DNA of 64,000 bases from Chitinophaga rupis (GCF_900109685.1 NZ_FOBB01000002.1:124001-188000), one strand, 5' to 3'; counted from the stretch's first letter, positions 37,419 through 45,486 are shown. Notes: a model not told the origin generated them from the sequence alone. Program-made: numbers and translations.

Positions 37419-37476
37419 CATATCCGCGCCTTCCGGCAGGATGTGAATGGCGCAGGAGAGGGGAAGGGGAGGCGCA

Positions 37477-37869
37477 TTAAGTTTCTATAGCAGTCGTGCG
37501 TAACACAACACAATTGCCGCCAGGCAGCATGCATGCAATAAAAATGGGGATCACGCTATTGCCTTCCACGCGGATCACCTGGATGGTTTTAAACTCCTCC
37601 TGCAAATATTGATAGAGCTCCCTTGCTTTTTGTGCATTCGCAATCATCGGATTGTCATTGGGATCAACAATCCTGGTCATTTTATGAAAGAAATCCGCAT
37701 GCGCAATAACACGTTGCTGACTGGGATCTGTTTGCGTCAGGGATCCAATTTTAGCGGGGAGCTCATCTAATGAGGCAAGCTCCCATTGCTCTACAGAAAA
37801 AGGATGCTCTGATTCTGAATAATAGAGCAGGTCTTTTGTAAGCGCTGAAATTTTAGATATGGTATCCAT
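37477..37869 (-). CDS. NuiA-like (nuclease A inhibitor family) protein
   Basis: A 130-residue protein matching the pattern of the nuclease-A-inhibitor family: an early LLYYSESEHPF with W following (VEQWE), a middle basic region, and a closing beta strand pair (VIRVEGNSVIPIFIACMLPGGNCVVLRT). NuiA from Anabaena binds and inhibits the sugar-non-specific nuclease NucA. No nuclease gene is near, so this would be a stand-alone inhibitor, perhaps against an exogenous or distant nuclease. Assignment is from pattern memory, moderate certainty. Confidence 0.65.
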   Translation of the reverse strand: MDTISKISALTKDLLYYSESEHPFSVEQWELASLDELPAKIGSLTQTDPSQQRVIAHADFFHKMTRIVDPNDNPMIANAQKARELYQYLQEEFKTIQVIRVEGNSVIPIFIACMLPGGNCVVLRTTAIET

Positions 37870-38321
37870 ACTGTTCCTGAGGTTGTGATGCTACAAAGAA
37901 AGTGCTTTTTAAGAACAGGAGAAGGTGTTAAGATAAAGATAACATGGTTGATGATATTGATAACGGAAGGGACGCAAAACTAAGGCACCGGCTGGATCCG
38001 GTATAATGGAGGCATCAAACATAAGTACAGTCCGTGCTTTTGAGCGCTATTGTCACTTATGCTTTACCGTTATTGTGTTAAGGTTGTATAGAGATATTTG
38101 AAATGCCAGCCTTTGTATTATTTTATCCGGTAAACAAAGGAGAGTACGCAAGAGGAGTAACGCGTCTTTGATCCAGCGATTACAGGAAACCGGAGATCTT
38201 CTTAGCACCATCGAATAGATCACTCTGTGGCTTTGATCTTGTTCTATACCGGCACTGCTGTACTCCCGCATTAAATAGCGGTAACTTAGAAGGACCTCTT
38301 TATTCATTTAAAATTCATGTT
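37870..38321. other. Intergenic gap without supported gene
   Basis: This 452-base stretch separates two divergent genes. A reading frame of 84 codons exists on the minus strand (38053-38307), but its composition is not convincing. No strong hairpin, tRNA-like fold or exact TAnnTTTG element stood out. Confidence 0.4.
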
Positions 38322-39767
38322 ATGGGAGCTGATAATAAATTAAATGCCCTGTCCATTCTGGATTACAGTGGCGTAGCAGATTATACTTATACTTCAGGCA
38401 CAATGGGATCAGGCACAGATAATACGGGGCCTCTTAATTCCATGATGGCGGCTGCGGCAGAAGGACAACTAATGATTATTCCTGAAGGGAAATGGTACTT
38501 TGCTTCCAAGCCGAATGACTGGAAAGATAAGCGTATGAATCTGCTGATCCTTGGTGATACTTATCACAATAGTGTTGATTTTATTAAAATTGTTGCACCG
38601 ACTTCGGGTGCAGATCGTTTACATCGCTTTGAACATCGTGGCCGTGCTACAGGAAGGGAAGGCATTCCCAGTCATACAAAAGCAAATTATGATGCCGGAA
38701 CTGGTCCTAATTGGGCTAGTTTCACAGGAGTATTTTACCAGGTAGTAAGCAATAGTAAGAACTATGCTTGTCTGAATTTTGTAACAGGATTTGCATCAGC
38801 CGTATCAATCATTGGAGGTGCCGGCTTAGGCTCACAGGAAAATAAGGTGGAGTTCCAATGGCTTTATAAAAATGCTACCTGTATTAATCTGAAATCTACC
38901 GATGGAGCTTCTTATGTTGATAAAAATCTCTTTTTTGGCGGACGGACTTCCGGGGGAACCGCTATAGATGTTGATGGTTATGCTGCATCGAGCCCTGATC
39001 CATATAATGGCGCATTCCGTGGAAATGTGTGGTTTAATGTATTAATTGAACAATGTGATACCGGTATTGTGATGAATGGTGATTGCACTTATAACAGTTT
39101 TATTGGTTGCAAAATTGAAGGCGGAGTGAATACAGGTGTATTTGGACCAACAAAGATCAGCTTACGGCAAACCGGCGCAAACATATGTTTTGGTACTTCA
39201 TTTGTTTCCATGGAAATTCTTTCCAGCAGCTGGATCAGCGGAAATATGGGTGTGAACACCTCCATTGTAACAACGCCGATCTTCCTGGAGGCTCCTACCT
39301 ATGCACTATTGGGCCACAACGCAATTGGTGGCATAGGAGGGAGGTTGTCCGTCATTGGTGCTACCAGTTTATCTGCTACCGCAAGAGGAGACATCCCGGC
39401 AAATATTGATATGATCACTTATACCAATACACCTGTCCCAGATACCCAGTTTGCTTATGAAGTGAAAGGAGGTGTAGAACGTGCTGTGTTGTATGAACGT
39501 GCTGATAATACTGTAACTACTGCCAGCTATACCGTTACAGGTAGCGTGGGCATGGTGTATGTAAATTATACGGGTGGCACAGCAACAATTACCCTTCCTG
39601 CTGCATCCTCCAATCCCCGGAGAGAGGTGACCATAAAGAACCTGCATGCCAGCAATACAGTAACTATCAGCGGATCAGCGGCGGGGGAAACCAATTCCCT
39701 GACTACTAAACAAGCAATTACTTACCGGAGTAATGGCACCAGCTGGTATGTGATTAGTAAAGGATAA
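38322..39767 (+). CDS. Beta-helix protein resembling phage tail spikes, no signal peptide
   Basis: A 481-residue protein with repeated short strands and Asn/Gly turns typical of a right-handed parallel beta-helix (NKVEFQWLYKNATCINL, NVWFNVLIEQCDTGIVMNGDCTYNSFIG). The C-terminal 70 residues form a separate beta domain (MVYVNYTGGTATITLPA, VTIKNLHASNTVTISG, ITYRSNGTSWYVIS) of a type I know from phage tail-fibre ends. The N-terminus (MGADNKLNALSIL) is not a signal peptide. It stands alone with its own terminator and looks more AT-rich than its neighbours. A tail-spike relic, a depolymerase, or an injection-system fibre are all possible. Confidence 0.75.
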   Translation: MGADNKLNALSILDYSGVADYTYTSGTMGSGTDNTGPLNSMMAAAAEGQLMIIPEGKWYFASKPNDWKDKRMNLLILGDTYHNSVDFIKIVAPTSGADRLHRFEHRGRATGREGIPSHTKANYDAGTGPNWASFTGVFYQVVSNSKNYACLNFVTGFASAVSIIGGAGLGSQENKVEFQWLYKNATCINLKSTDGASYVDKNLFFGGRTSGGTAIDVDGYAASSPDPYNGAFRGNVWFNVLIEQCDTGIVMNGDCTYNSFIGCKIEGGVNTGVFGPTKISLRQTGANICFGTSFVSMEILSSSWISGNMGVNTSIVTTPIFLEAPTYALLGHNAIGGIGGRLSVIGATSLSATARGDIPANIDMITYTNTPVPDTQFAYEVKGGVERAVLYERADNTVTTASYTVTGSVGMVYVNYTGGTATITLPAASSNPRREVTIKNLHASNTVTISGSAAGETNSLTTKQAITYRSNGTSWYVISKG

Positions 39768-39788
39768 ACTATTTTACTGGAATATGTA

Positions 39789-39827
39789 AAGGGTTTAGCT
39801 GTTATTAAAGAATAGCACTAAACCCTT
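39789..39827 (+). terminator. Long hairpin terminator after beta-helix gene
   Basis: Outer stem AAGGGTTTAG/CTAAACCCTT, inner stem TGTTATT/AATAGCA with one wobble and a one-base bulge, followed by ATTTTT. Ends the 38322 transcript. Confidence 0.8.
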
Positions 39828-39900
39828 ATTTTTAAAATTGCGATGGCTGATACGCCGGGTGTAACGCATCTAAAGTTCCAGATTATTAAATGCCTTGCTC

Positions 39901-41319
39901 TTACAAACATTCACCTAATATTTTCAACCCTTCCTCTAACTGTGCTTCGGTCAGTGATCCATATCCCAGCCGCAGGCCATTTACCGGTTCCTTAAAACTA
40001 TAAAGCTCAGGTGTGAATATTTTTATTCCCTTTTTCCGGAGCCGTTCCGATACTTTTTTCCAATCTGTTCCCTTCCTGGGAGTGATCCAGAATGCCAGGC
40101 CGCCTTCAGGAACTATATAGTCTGCTTTGTTTTTCAGGTACTGATCCAGCAGGCCTGCCACCTGATCTCTTTTGGCCTTGTAATGCTGCGTAGCCTTGCG
40201 GATATGACGTTTGAGCGTGCCGTCCCGGATCAGTTCCAGGATAGCCTGTTCCATGATATTGTCACTTTGCACATCAATGATCTTCCGCAGCGCTCCAACC
40301 CGTTTTATAAAAGAAGGGTCGTTGGAAGAGAGATAACCAATTCGTAAGGCCGGAGCAACAACCTTGCTCAAGGTGCCCACATAGATATAGTTTTTCAATT
40401 CCGGATAGCTCGATAGGGGCATGATGGGGCGGTAGCCAAAATGGAATTCGTTGTCATAATCATCCTCTATGATCGTGAATGCATACTTATTGGATAATTT
40501 GATAAGCTCCAGCCTTCTTTGCAGGCTTAACATCACTGTTGTGGGGTATTGCCGGTGTGGCGTGGTATAAACGGCCTTTATTCTTTTATTCCGCTTCAGT
40601 ATTGCTTCAATGTCCTCTACTATCAATCCATTCTGATCAACACCAAGGGGGATCAGTTTTGCTCCTGCACTTTCAAAGGCTTTCCAGGCGGGCTGATACC
40701 CCGGGTTCTCCACCAGCACAACATCTCCCTTCTCGATCAGGCACTGTGCAGCCAGGTAGGTGGCCATCTGGCTGCCACGTGTAATACAGACCATGTGCTC
40801 ATCCAGCTTCAGTCCTCGCTGGAGGTTCAGCATTTGTACAATGGCTTTCCTGAATTCAATATCGCCCAGCTCATTGCCATATCCCATCATCTGCCATCTG
40901 GCTTTCCGGTTAAAGATCTGGCGGTACGCCCTGGCCAGCTCCGCAACCGGGGCAATCCTGCTGTCGGGATGCCCGTCATCAAAATGGATCCGGCAGCTGT
41001 CCTTTTCAACATCCTCCGGTTTGGGGCTCCGCTGTGATGACCGGCTTTTCCTTAGCGCAGGCAAGGCTTCAGACACGAAGATGCCCTTTCTTTCCCTGGA
41101 TACCAGCCACTCTTCATTCAATAGCACATTCAATGCTTCTACAACAGTATTCCGGTTCACCTGCAGATCCTGCGCCAGCGTTCTGCTTCCCGGCAGGGCA
41201 GTTCCTTTTGTTAACCTGCCCGATTGTATATCTGCAATAACGGCGTCGGCTATCTGCAGGTAAATAGCCTTGCCTGACTTGTGATCTAATTGTATTTCCA
41301 ATTTCCAGGGTCTCAGCAT
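39901..41319 (-). CDS. MocR/PdxR-type regulator (GntR HTH plus aminotransferase domain)
   Basis: A 472-residue regulator with an N-terminal GntR winged helix (about 1-75; AIYLQIADAVIADIQSGRL, LPGSRTLAQDLQVNRNTVVEAL) fused to a type I aminotransferase domain that binds PLP. The PLP-lysine region is YVGTLSKVVAPALRIGY, preceded by ENPGYQP and IIEDDYDNEF. MocR proteins sense an amino compound or PLP itself. ATG 41319 is chosen over TTG 41331, which would start inside the operator. It is divergent from the cupin operon, and a 33-bp element begins one base upstream of its start codon. Confidence 0.95.
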   Translation of the reverse strand: MLRPWKLEIQLDHKSGKAIYLQIADAVIADIQSGRLTKGTALPGSRTLAQDLQVNRNTVVEALNVLLNEEWLVSRERKGIFVSEALPALRKSRSSQRSPKPEDVEKDSCRIHFDDGHPDSRIAPVAELARAYRQIFNRKARWQMMGYGNELGDIEFRKAIVQMLNLQRGLKLDEHMVCITRGSQMATYLAAQCLIEKGDVVLVENPGYQPAWKAFESAGAKLIPLGVDQNGLIVEDIEAILKRNKRIKAVYTTPHRQYPTTVMLSLQRRLELIKLSNKYAFTIIEDDYDNEFHFGYRPIMPLSSYPELKNYIYVGTLSKVVAPALRIGYLSSNDPSFIKRVGALRKIIDVQSDNIMEQAILELIRDGTLKRHIRKATQHYKAKRDQVAGLLDQYLKNKADYIVPEGGLAFWITPRKGTDWKKVSERLRKKGIKIFTPELYSFKEPVNGLRLGYGSLTEAQLEEGLKILGECL

Positions 41320-41381
41320 CTGGACTAGCAATTTTTGTGAAAACTGTATCAGTTTGGTAGTCCAAAGTTAGGATACTTTTG
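41320..41381 (+). promoter_or_regulatory. Cupin operon promoter with 33-bp MocR-type operator, copy A
   Basis: The element at 41320-41352 contains CTGGACTA, then GTGAAAACTGTATCAG 17 bases further on (start to start). It recurs at 42793-42825 with 29 of 33 bases identical. It is followed by TTTG (41353) and by TACTTTTG (41374-41381), an exact TAnnTTTG match. CTGGACTA and CTGTATCA form an imperfect direct repeat 24 bases apart. Placement just upstream of the -33 region fits an activator. TGGACTA also has an inverted copy TAGTCCA at 41358. Confidence 0.6.
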
Positions 41382-41419
41382 TTTTGCAATAATGCATGGA
41401 TCAATAAATATTATCTATT

Positions 41420-41890
41420 ATGTCAACAAAAACAGCAACAACAGAGCAGTTCAGCTCAAAAGATTTCCATCAGACGTTTGCAAGACCGCAATACGTAAAA
41501 CCTCCCTATCTCATTCATAAGAATGTGGAGCAGGCAGGCGTACACAATCAGTTCTCCACAGAGCGTAAGCATCCAGTATTCTTTGTGGACCTGCCCAGCA
41601 AGAACGTGAGTATGACTATCGGTGGTTTACTGCCCGGGCAAATGACTAACCGGCACAGGCATACCTATGAAACTGTATTGTACGTACTGGAAGGAAAAGG
41701 CTGGACAGAAATTGAAGATGAGCGTGTAGAATGGGAGGCCGGTGATGCGGTTTACATTCCTTCCTGGGCATGGCACCGGCACAAGAACCTGAGCGATGCG
41801 GAACCTGCAAAATATATTGCCTGCGAGAATGCCCCACAGCTACAGAACCTTGGCGTAGCGCTCCGGGAAGAAGAAGGACGGGATCTCTAA
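41420..41890 (+). CDS. Cupin-domain protein
   Basis: A 156-residue single-domain cupin. Metal-binding motif 1 is visible as HRHTYETVLYVLEGKG and motif 2 as GDAVYIPSWAWHRHKN, so it is likely a metalloenzyme or metal-dependent isomerase. It resembles the half-domains of gentisate-type dioxygenases. It is the first gene of the MocR-controlled operon and ends 20 bases before the DapA-family gene. The chemistry is not defined: an oxygenase or isomerase acting before or after the aldolase are both open. Confidence 0.9.
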   Translation: MSTKTATTEQFSSKDFHQTFARPQYVKPPYLIHKNVEQAGVHNQFSTERKHPVFFVDLPSKNVSMTIGGLLPGQMTNRHRHTYETVLYVLEGKGWTEIEDERVEWEAGDAVYIPSWAWHRHKNLSDAEPAKYIACENAPQLQNLGVALREEEGRDL

Positions 41891-41910
41891 TCTAAATTAA
41901 AAAAAGTAAA

Positions 41911-42813
41911 ATGAAGCATATTCCATTTAAGGGAGTCATCGCTTATCCGATCACTCCATTTGACAAAGATGGGAAAGTAGATCTCCCTTTATTCAGAAGG
42001 CTGGTGGAACGTTTGGTCAACTCAGGTTCACACGGTATTGCCCCATTGGGCAGCACAGGCGTATTGCCTTATCTTAGCGACCCTGAAAAGGAAGCAGTTA
42101 CTGAAGCAACCATCCAACAGGTAGCCGGCCGTGTTCCTACATTGGTCGGGGTGTCCAATCTTACTACGGATAAAACAATTTATCATGCCCGGTTTGCAGA
42201 AAAAGCCGGCGCCACAGCGGTCATGATCATTCCAATGAGCTATTGGAAACTCACCGACCAGGAGATCATTGAACACTACGATGCCGTAGCATCAAAAATT
42301 TCCATTCCCATCATGGCATACAATAATCCCGCTACCGGTGGGGTGGATATGTCGCCGGCCTTGCTGAAACGGCTGCTGGAGATCCCGAACGTAACAATGA
42401 TCAAGGAAAGTACGGGCGATGTGCAGCGCATGCATTACCTGAGAAAAGAGCTGGGCGAAGAAGTTGCCTTTTACAACGGCTCCAATCCTCTTGCCCTGGC
42501 AGCATTTGCCGCAGGCGCTACAGGATGGTGTACGGCTGCTCCCAACCTGATCCCCGGGCTCAACATGGGGTTATATAATGCTATCCTGAACAATGACCTG
42601 GCCAGTGCCCGGAAGGTGTTCTATGAGCAGGTTGACCTGTTGAAATTCATCGTGACCAAAGGTTTACCGAGAGCTATCAAGGCCGGGCTGCAGCTGCTGG
42701 GTGAAGATGGCGGGCATTTACGGGGCCCATTGAAACCATTGAACAATGATGAAATACTGGAGCTGGAACAGATCCTTTCAACCATAAAAGAGCTGGACTA
42801 CCAGTTTTCGTGA
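41911..42813 (+). CDS. DapA/NAL-family aldolase (dihydrodipicolinate synthase superfamily)
   Basis: A 300-residue (beta/alpha)8 barrel that forms a Schiff base with a 2-keto acid. Catalytic Lys165 (MIKESTGD) and Tyr137 (AYNNP) are present, and YPITPF opens the barrel. The pyruvate-carboxylate loop reads GSTGVLPYLS, so the Glu usually found in GSTGE is replaced by Val. It is therefore not housekeeping DapA; probably a lyase or synthase for an unusual keto acid. The last codons overlap operator copy B. It is second in the MocR-linked operon. Confidence 0.9.
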   Translation: MKHIPFKGVIAYPITPFDKDGKVDLPLFRRLVERLVNSGSHGIAPLGSTGVLPYLSDPEKEAVTEATIQQVAGRVPTLVGVSNLTTDKTIYHARFAEKAGATAVMIIPMSYWKLTDQEIIEHYDAVASKISIPIMAYNNPATGGVDMSPALLKRLLEIPNVTMIKESTGDVQRMHYLRKELGEEVAFYNGSNPLALAAFAAGATGWCTAAPNLIPGLNMGLYNAILNNDLASARKVFYEQVDLLKFIVTKGLPRAIKAGLQLLGEDGGHLRGPLKPLNNDEILELEQILSTIKELDYQFS

Positions 42814-42854
42814 AAACTGTACCAGCTCCCTGGCCCAAGTCTATGGTAATTTTA
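42793..42854 (+). promoter_or_regulatory. Internal promoter with 33-bp MocR-type operator, copy B
   Basis: The element at 42793-42825 repeats copy A (41320-41352) with four mismatches. It contains CTGGACTA and GTGAAAACTGTACCAG, again 17 bases apart. Its first half is also coding sequence for the end of the DapA-family protein. TAATTTTA (42847-42854), one base off TAnnTTTG, follows at the same 22-base distance as in copy A. This supports a second regulated promoter just before the thioredoxin-like gene. An 8-bp palindrome CAGTTTTC-gt-GAAAACTG lies at 42802-42819. Confidence 0.6.
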
Positions 42855-42879
42855 CAACGCATCTCTAAAAACAAGCATT

Positions 42880-43110
42880 ATGGCAAAAGCAATTTTTTAT
42901 CACGCAGGCTGTCCTGTATGTGTAAGCGCAGAACAGGATCTCCTGAACCTCATTCCTTCGGAGGCCGTGGAAGTAGTGCACCTGAGAAATGAAAAAGCAA
43001 AAGTGGCAGCAGCTGAAAAGGCGGGTGTGCAATCTGTACCGGCACTGGTACTTTCCAACGGAAATGTATTGCATATCAATTTTGGCGCTGCTATAGCCGA
43101 TCTGAAGTAA
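42880..43110 (+). CDS. Mini-thioredoxin/glutaredoxin-like protein with CPVC motif
   Basis: A 76-residue thioredoxin-fold protein with the active site Cys11-Pro-Val-Cys14 and the cis-Pro in QSVPALVL. It lacks a signal peptide, so it acts in the cytosol. It is at the small end of the family, comparable to glutaredoxin-like redoxins. It follows the DapA-family gene by 66 bases that contain operator copy B, so it probably belongs to the same regulon. It may keep the cupin metal site or an unknown partner reduced; this is inference. Confidence 0.85.
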   Translation: MAKAIFYHAGCPVCVSAEQDLLNLIPSEAVEVVHLRNEKAKVAAAEKAGVQSVPALVLSNGNVLHINFGAAIADLK

Positions 43111-43116
43111 AGAACA

Positions 43117-43147
43117 GAAGCCCGGAAGTGTTTTACTTTCGGGCTTC
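43117..43147. terminator. Bidirectional hairpin terminator
   Basis: Stem GAAGCCCGGAAGT/ACTTTCGGGCTTC, 13 bp with one G-T pair and a 5-base loop. It lies between the convergent mini-thioredoxin and YCII genes and overlaps the last codons of the latter. Confidence 0.8.
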
Positions 43148-43477
43148 CAGTACTTCCCTCACTTCAATACATCCTCCAATTTTAAATATCGGGTTCTCTT
43201 TTGCCATTGCCACCGCTTCATCTATATCTGCTGCTTTAACGATCACATAGCCAACAATAAACTCTTTGATTTCCGTATAAGGCCCGTCAGTGACCACATC
43301 ATCAGCCCTCACCGTTTTTGCGCTTCCGGGAGTTGGCAGCAGTATGTTTCCCTTATCGGCTAATTTATTCTGAGCAGCAATACCCTCTAACCATCTCATA
43401 CGTTCCTGGATCTGTTCAGGAGTCGGTTTAAAATCAGCGATGTCTTTTAATCTGAATATTAATGTAAACTCTTTCAT
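43133..43477 (-). CDS. YCII-related domain protein
   Basis: A 114-residue ferredoxin-like-fold protein of the YCII family. The signature DGPYTEIKEFIVGYVIV, containing the DGPxxExKE motif, is intact, and a closing GGCIEVREV strand is present. Proteins of this size in Bacteroidota occur beside ECF sigma factors or oxidoreductases; activity is unknown. Here it is followed on the same strand by nothing and preceded, 12 bases away, by an azoreductase gene, so the two are likely co-transcribed. Confidence 0.9.
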   Translation of the reverse strand: MKEFTLIFRLKDIADFKPTPEQIQERMRWLEGIAAQNKLADKGNILLPTPGSAKTVRADDVVTDGPYTEIKEFIVGYVIVKAADIDEAVAMAKENPIFKIGGCIEVREVLEARK

Positions 43478-43489
43478 GGTCTGATATTT

Positions 43490-44089
43490 TTACAAATTCT
43501 CCAGGATCTTTTCATAGTCTGCCTGAAAGCCGGGCATTGCAGTTCCTTCAACCCTGAATGTATGAATTTCTGTGGTGCCTACATACGCATTAAACACGGC
43601 ACTGACATGGGAAGCAATGAACTCCTTTGTGTTAGGCCAATCTTCCAGCTTCCCGCCGGAGGCTATAGCCAGGTACACTTTTTTACCATTCAGGCGGCCC
43701 TTTCTGGCGCCATTTTCATCATAACCATAAGTAACGCCAAAGCGCACCAGCTGGTCTATCCAGGCTTTTAACAGGGCCGACATTCCCAGGTTATACATGG
43801 GTGTACCCAGCACCAGTATATCTGCACTGCTCACATCATTGACCACGGAATCGGCATATTCCAGCAAGCGGCGTTCCTCTTCATTTACGGATCGGGGATC
43901 CTTATAAAAAGCTCCGATCAGATTACCGTTAAGAAACGGAGGTGATCCCTTTGTGAGATCCCTTTCAATTACAGTATCAATCTCATGCTTCCTGGCTAAT
44001 TTATCAACAATAGCCATACTCAGGCCCTTACTATATGAATCGCTTTCCCGGGCACTGGAAATAATGTGCAAAGCTGTCTTCTTTGTCAT
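43490..44089 (-). CDS. azoR: FMN-dependent NADH-azoreductase
   Basis: A 199-residue flavodoxin-like oxidoreductase. Family features are the N-terminal phosphate loop (ISSARESDSYSKGLS), the FMN-contact strand ILVLGTPMYNLGMSALLKAWIDQLVRFGVTY, and the glycine turn ASGGK. It transfers two electrons from NADH to azo compounds and quinones and so may protect against quinone stress. It lies immediately upstream of the YCII gene in the same direction. Confidence 0.9.
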   Translation of the reverse strand: MTKKTALHIISSARESDSYSKGLSMAIVDKLARKHEIDTVIERDLTKGSPPFLNGNLIGAFYKDPRSVNEEERRLLEYADSVVNDVSSADILVLGTPMYNLGMSALLKAWIDQLVRFGVTYGYDENGARKGRLNGKKVYLAIASGGKLEDWPNTKEFIASHVSAVFNAYVGTTEIHTFRVEGTAMPGFQADYEKILENL

Positions 44090-44182
44090 ACAATCGTAGG
44101 TTTATGGCATAACGACTGAAGATCAGAAACGGGGACACGAATGTTCGTTTTTTTTTGAAAATGCCACGTATATTAATAAAAC

Positions 44183-44213
44183 AGGGTATATCAAAAGTAC
44201 TTTGATATACCCT
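44183..44213. terminator. Hairpin terminator after epoxide hydrolase gene
   Basis: A perfect 13-bp stem AGGGTATATCAAA/TTTGATATACCCT with a 5-base loop. It has T-rich flanks on both strands. It ends the minus-strand transcript and lies between that gene and azoR. Confidence 0.75.
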
Positions 44214-44232
44214 CTTTTTATTTATGCTAAGA

Positions 44233-45414
44233 TTATTTTACAGCATCGCTTTTGAAGAATGCATTCACTTCCTTCACCCACAGTTCCGGCGCTTCCAGTG
44301 CTGCAAAATGGCCGCCTGTTTCCATGGCGGTGAACCGTTTTACATTCGTTTTTCTTTGTGCCCATTCTATGGGTGTTGGGGCATCGCCCGGGAATACTGC
44401 CACACCGGTGGGTGTATTCACCTTTTGGGCTGAAGCCAGCTGCTGAAAGGCGCCTACGGCATAGGCACGCATGGAGGAGTTGATCGTTTGGCTAACCCAG
44501 TAGATCATGATATTGGTGAGCAGCTCGTCATTTGTGAAATGATCCTCAATAGTGCCACCCGGTGAGCCCCAGGTGCTGAATTTTTCAACGATCCAGGATG
44601 CAAGACCTGCAGGGGAATCATTTAATCCATAGGCCTGCGTTTGTGGCTTGGTAGCGTGCAGCATGGAATAGGCTCCTTCCCGGTACCACCATTGCTGAAT
44701 GAACTGCCCGAATTCCTGTTCGGCTTTAGACATGGTACTCCAATCCTCTGATCCGTTAGGGTATCCCACATCTGTGAGGTGGATGGCTATTACGTTCTCC
44801 GGGTAAAGATTGGCTACTGATTTTGTGATGCCGCTGCCCATGTCTCCGCCGGCTGCAAGGAAAGTTTTGTAGCCAAGTACATCCTTCATCAGTGTGGCGA
44901 AAACTTTTGCAGTACCGTCGTCTGTTAGGGCTACGTGGCTGGAGAAACCAAAACCGGGGATGGAAGGGATCACCAGGTCGTAGTCGTCCGTTAACAGGGG
45001 GATTACTTTGTAAAAACGGTAGAAACAATCCGGCCATCCGTGTGAAAGCAACAGGGGTTTGGCATTCGGGTTTTTACTTTTGATGTGCAGGAAATGAATG
45101 GTGAGGCTGTCTATTTCAACCGTGAACTGTGGAAATTGATTAAGAGCAGCTTCCTGCTTGCGCCAGTCATAGCCATTTTGCCAATAGGCAACCAGCTTTT
45201 GGAGGAATACGGGATCAGTGCCGTATTTCCAGCCAATGTTTTCGGGGGCATCGGGCCAGCGGGTCTGGCGGAGGCGGTTCTGAAGATCGTCCAGTACAGT
45301 TTGAGGTACGTTGATCGTGAAAGGCTTTACAGTGAACATGTTGTTTTTTTTTGTTTGTGCATTTATGGTTACGGCAATAAAAACGGCAGTTAGTAAAAGC
45401 AGATGCTGTTTCAT
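44233..45414 (-). CDS. Secreted epoxide hydrolase (alpha/beta hydrolase)
   Basis: A 393-residue protein with a signal peptide (ending TINAQ), an EHN N-terminal domain (FTINVPQTVLDDLQNRLRQ) and an alpha/beta hydrolase core. HGWPD is the oxyanion region, AGGDMGSG holds the nucleophile Asp, and the catalytic His is in METGGHFAALEAPE. This is the juvenile-hormone/microsomal-type epoxide hydrolase group, which opens epoxides to diols. Periplasmic location is unusual for a detoxification enzyme but common in these bacteria. Confidence 0.9.
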   Translation of the reverse strand: MKQHLLLLTAVFIAVTINAQTKKNNMFTVKPFTINVPQTVLDDLQNRLRQTRWPDAPENIGWKYGTDPVFLQKLVAYWQNGYDWRKQEAALNQFPQFTVEIDSLTIHFLHIKSKNPNAKPLLLSHGWPDCFYRFYKVIPLLTDDYDLVIPSIPGFGFSSHVALTDDGTAKVFATLMKDVLGYKTFLAAGGDMGSGITKSVANLYPENVIAIHLTDVGYPNGSEDWSTMSKAEQEFGQFIQQWWYREGAYSMLHATKPQTQAYGLNDSPAGLASWIVEKFSTWGSPGGTIEDHFTNDELLTNIMIYWVSQTINSSMRAYAVGAFQQLASAQKVNTPTGVAVFPGDAPTPIEWAQRKTNVKRFTAMETGGHFAALEAPELWVKEVNAFFKSDAVK

Positions 45415-45486
45415 GGGTTTGTGTTTGTTATAGCAAATTTCAATATAGGTTATGACAACAGTATGTCAGTAGGAAAACGGTGCAGC

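Noticed and set aside
38053-38307. Minus-strand frame of 84 codons before the beta-helix gene
   Set aside because: No recognisable domain and low-complexity composition. Also it overlaps the likely promoter region of the divergent gene.
41332-42825. 33-bp direct repeats as ends of a mobile cassette carrying cupin and aldolase genes
   Set aside because: Both copies keep the same distance to a promoter element, and no recombinase or target-site signs are present, which favours paired operators.
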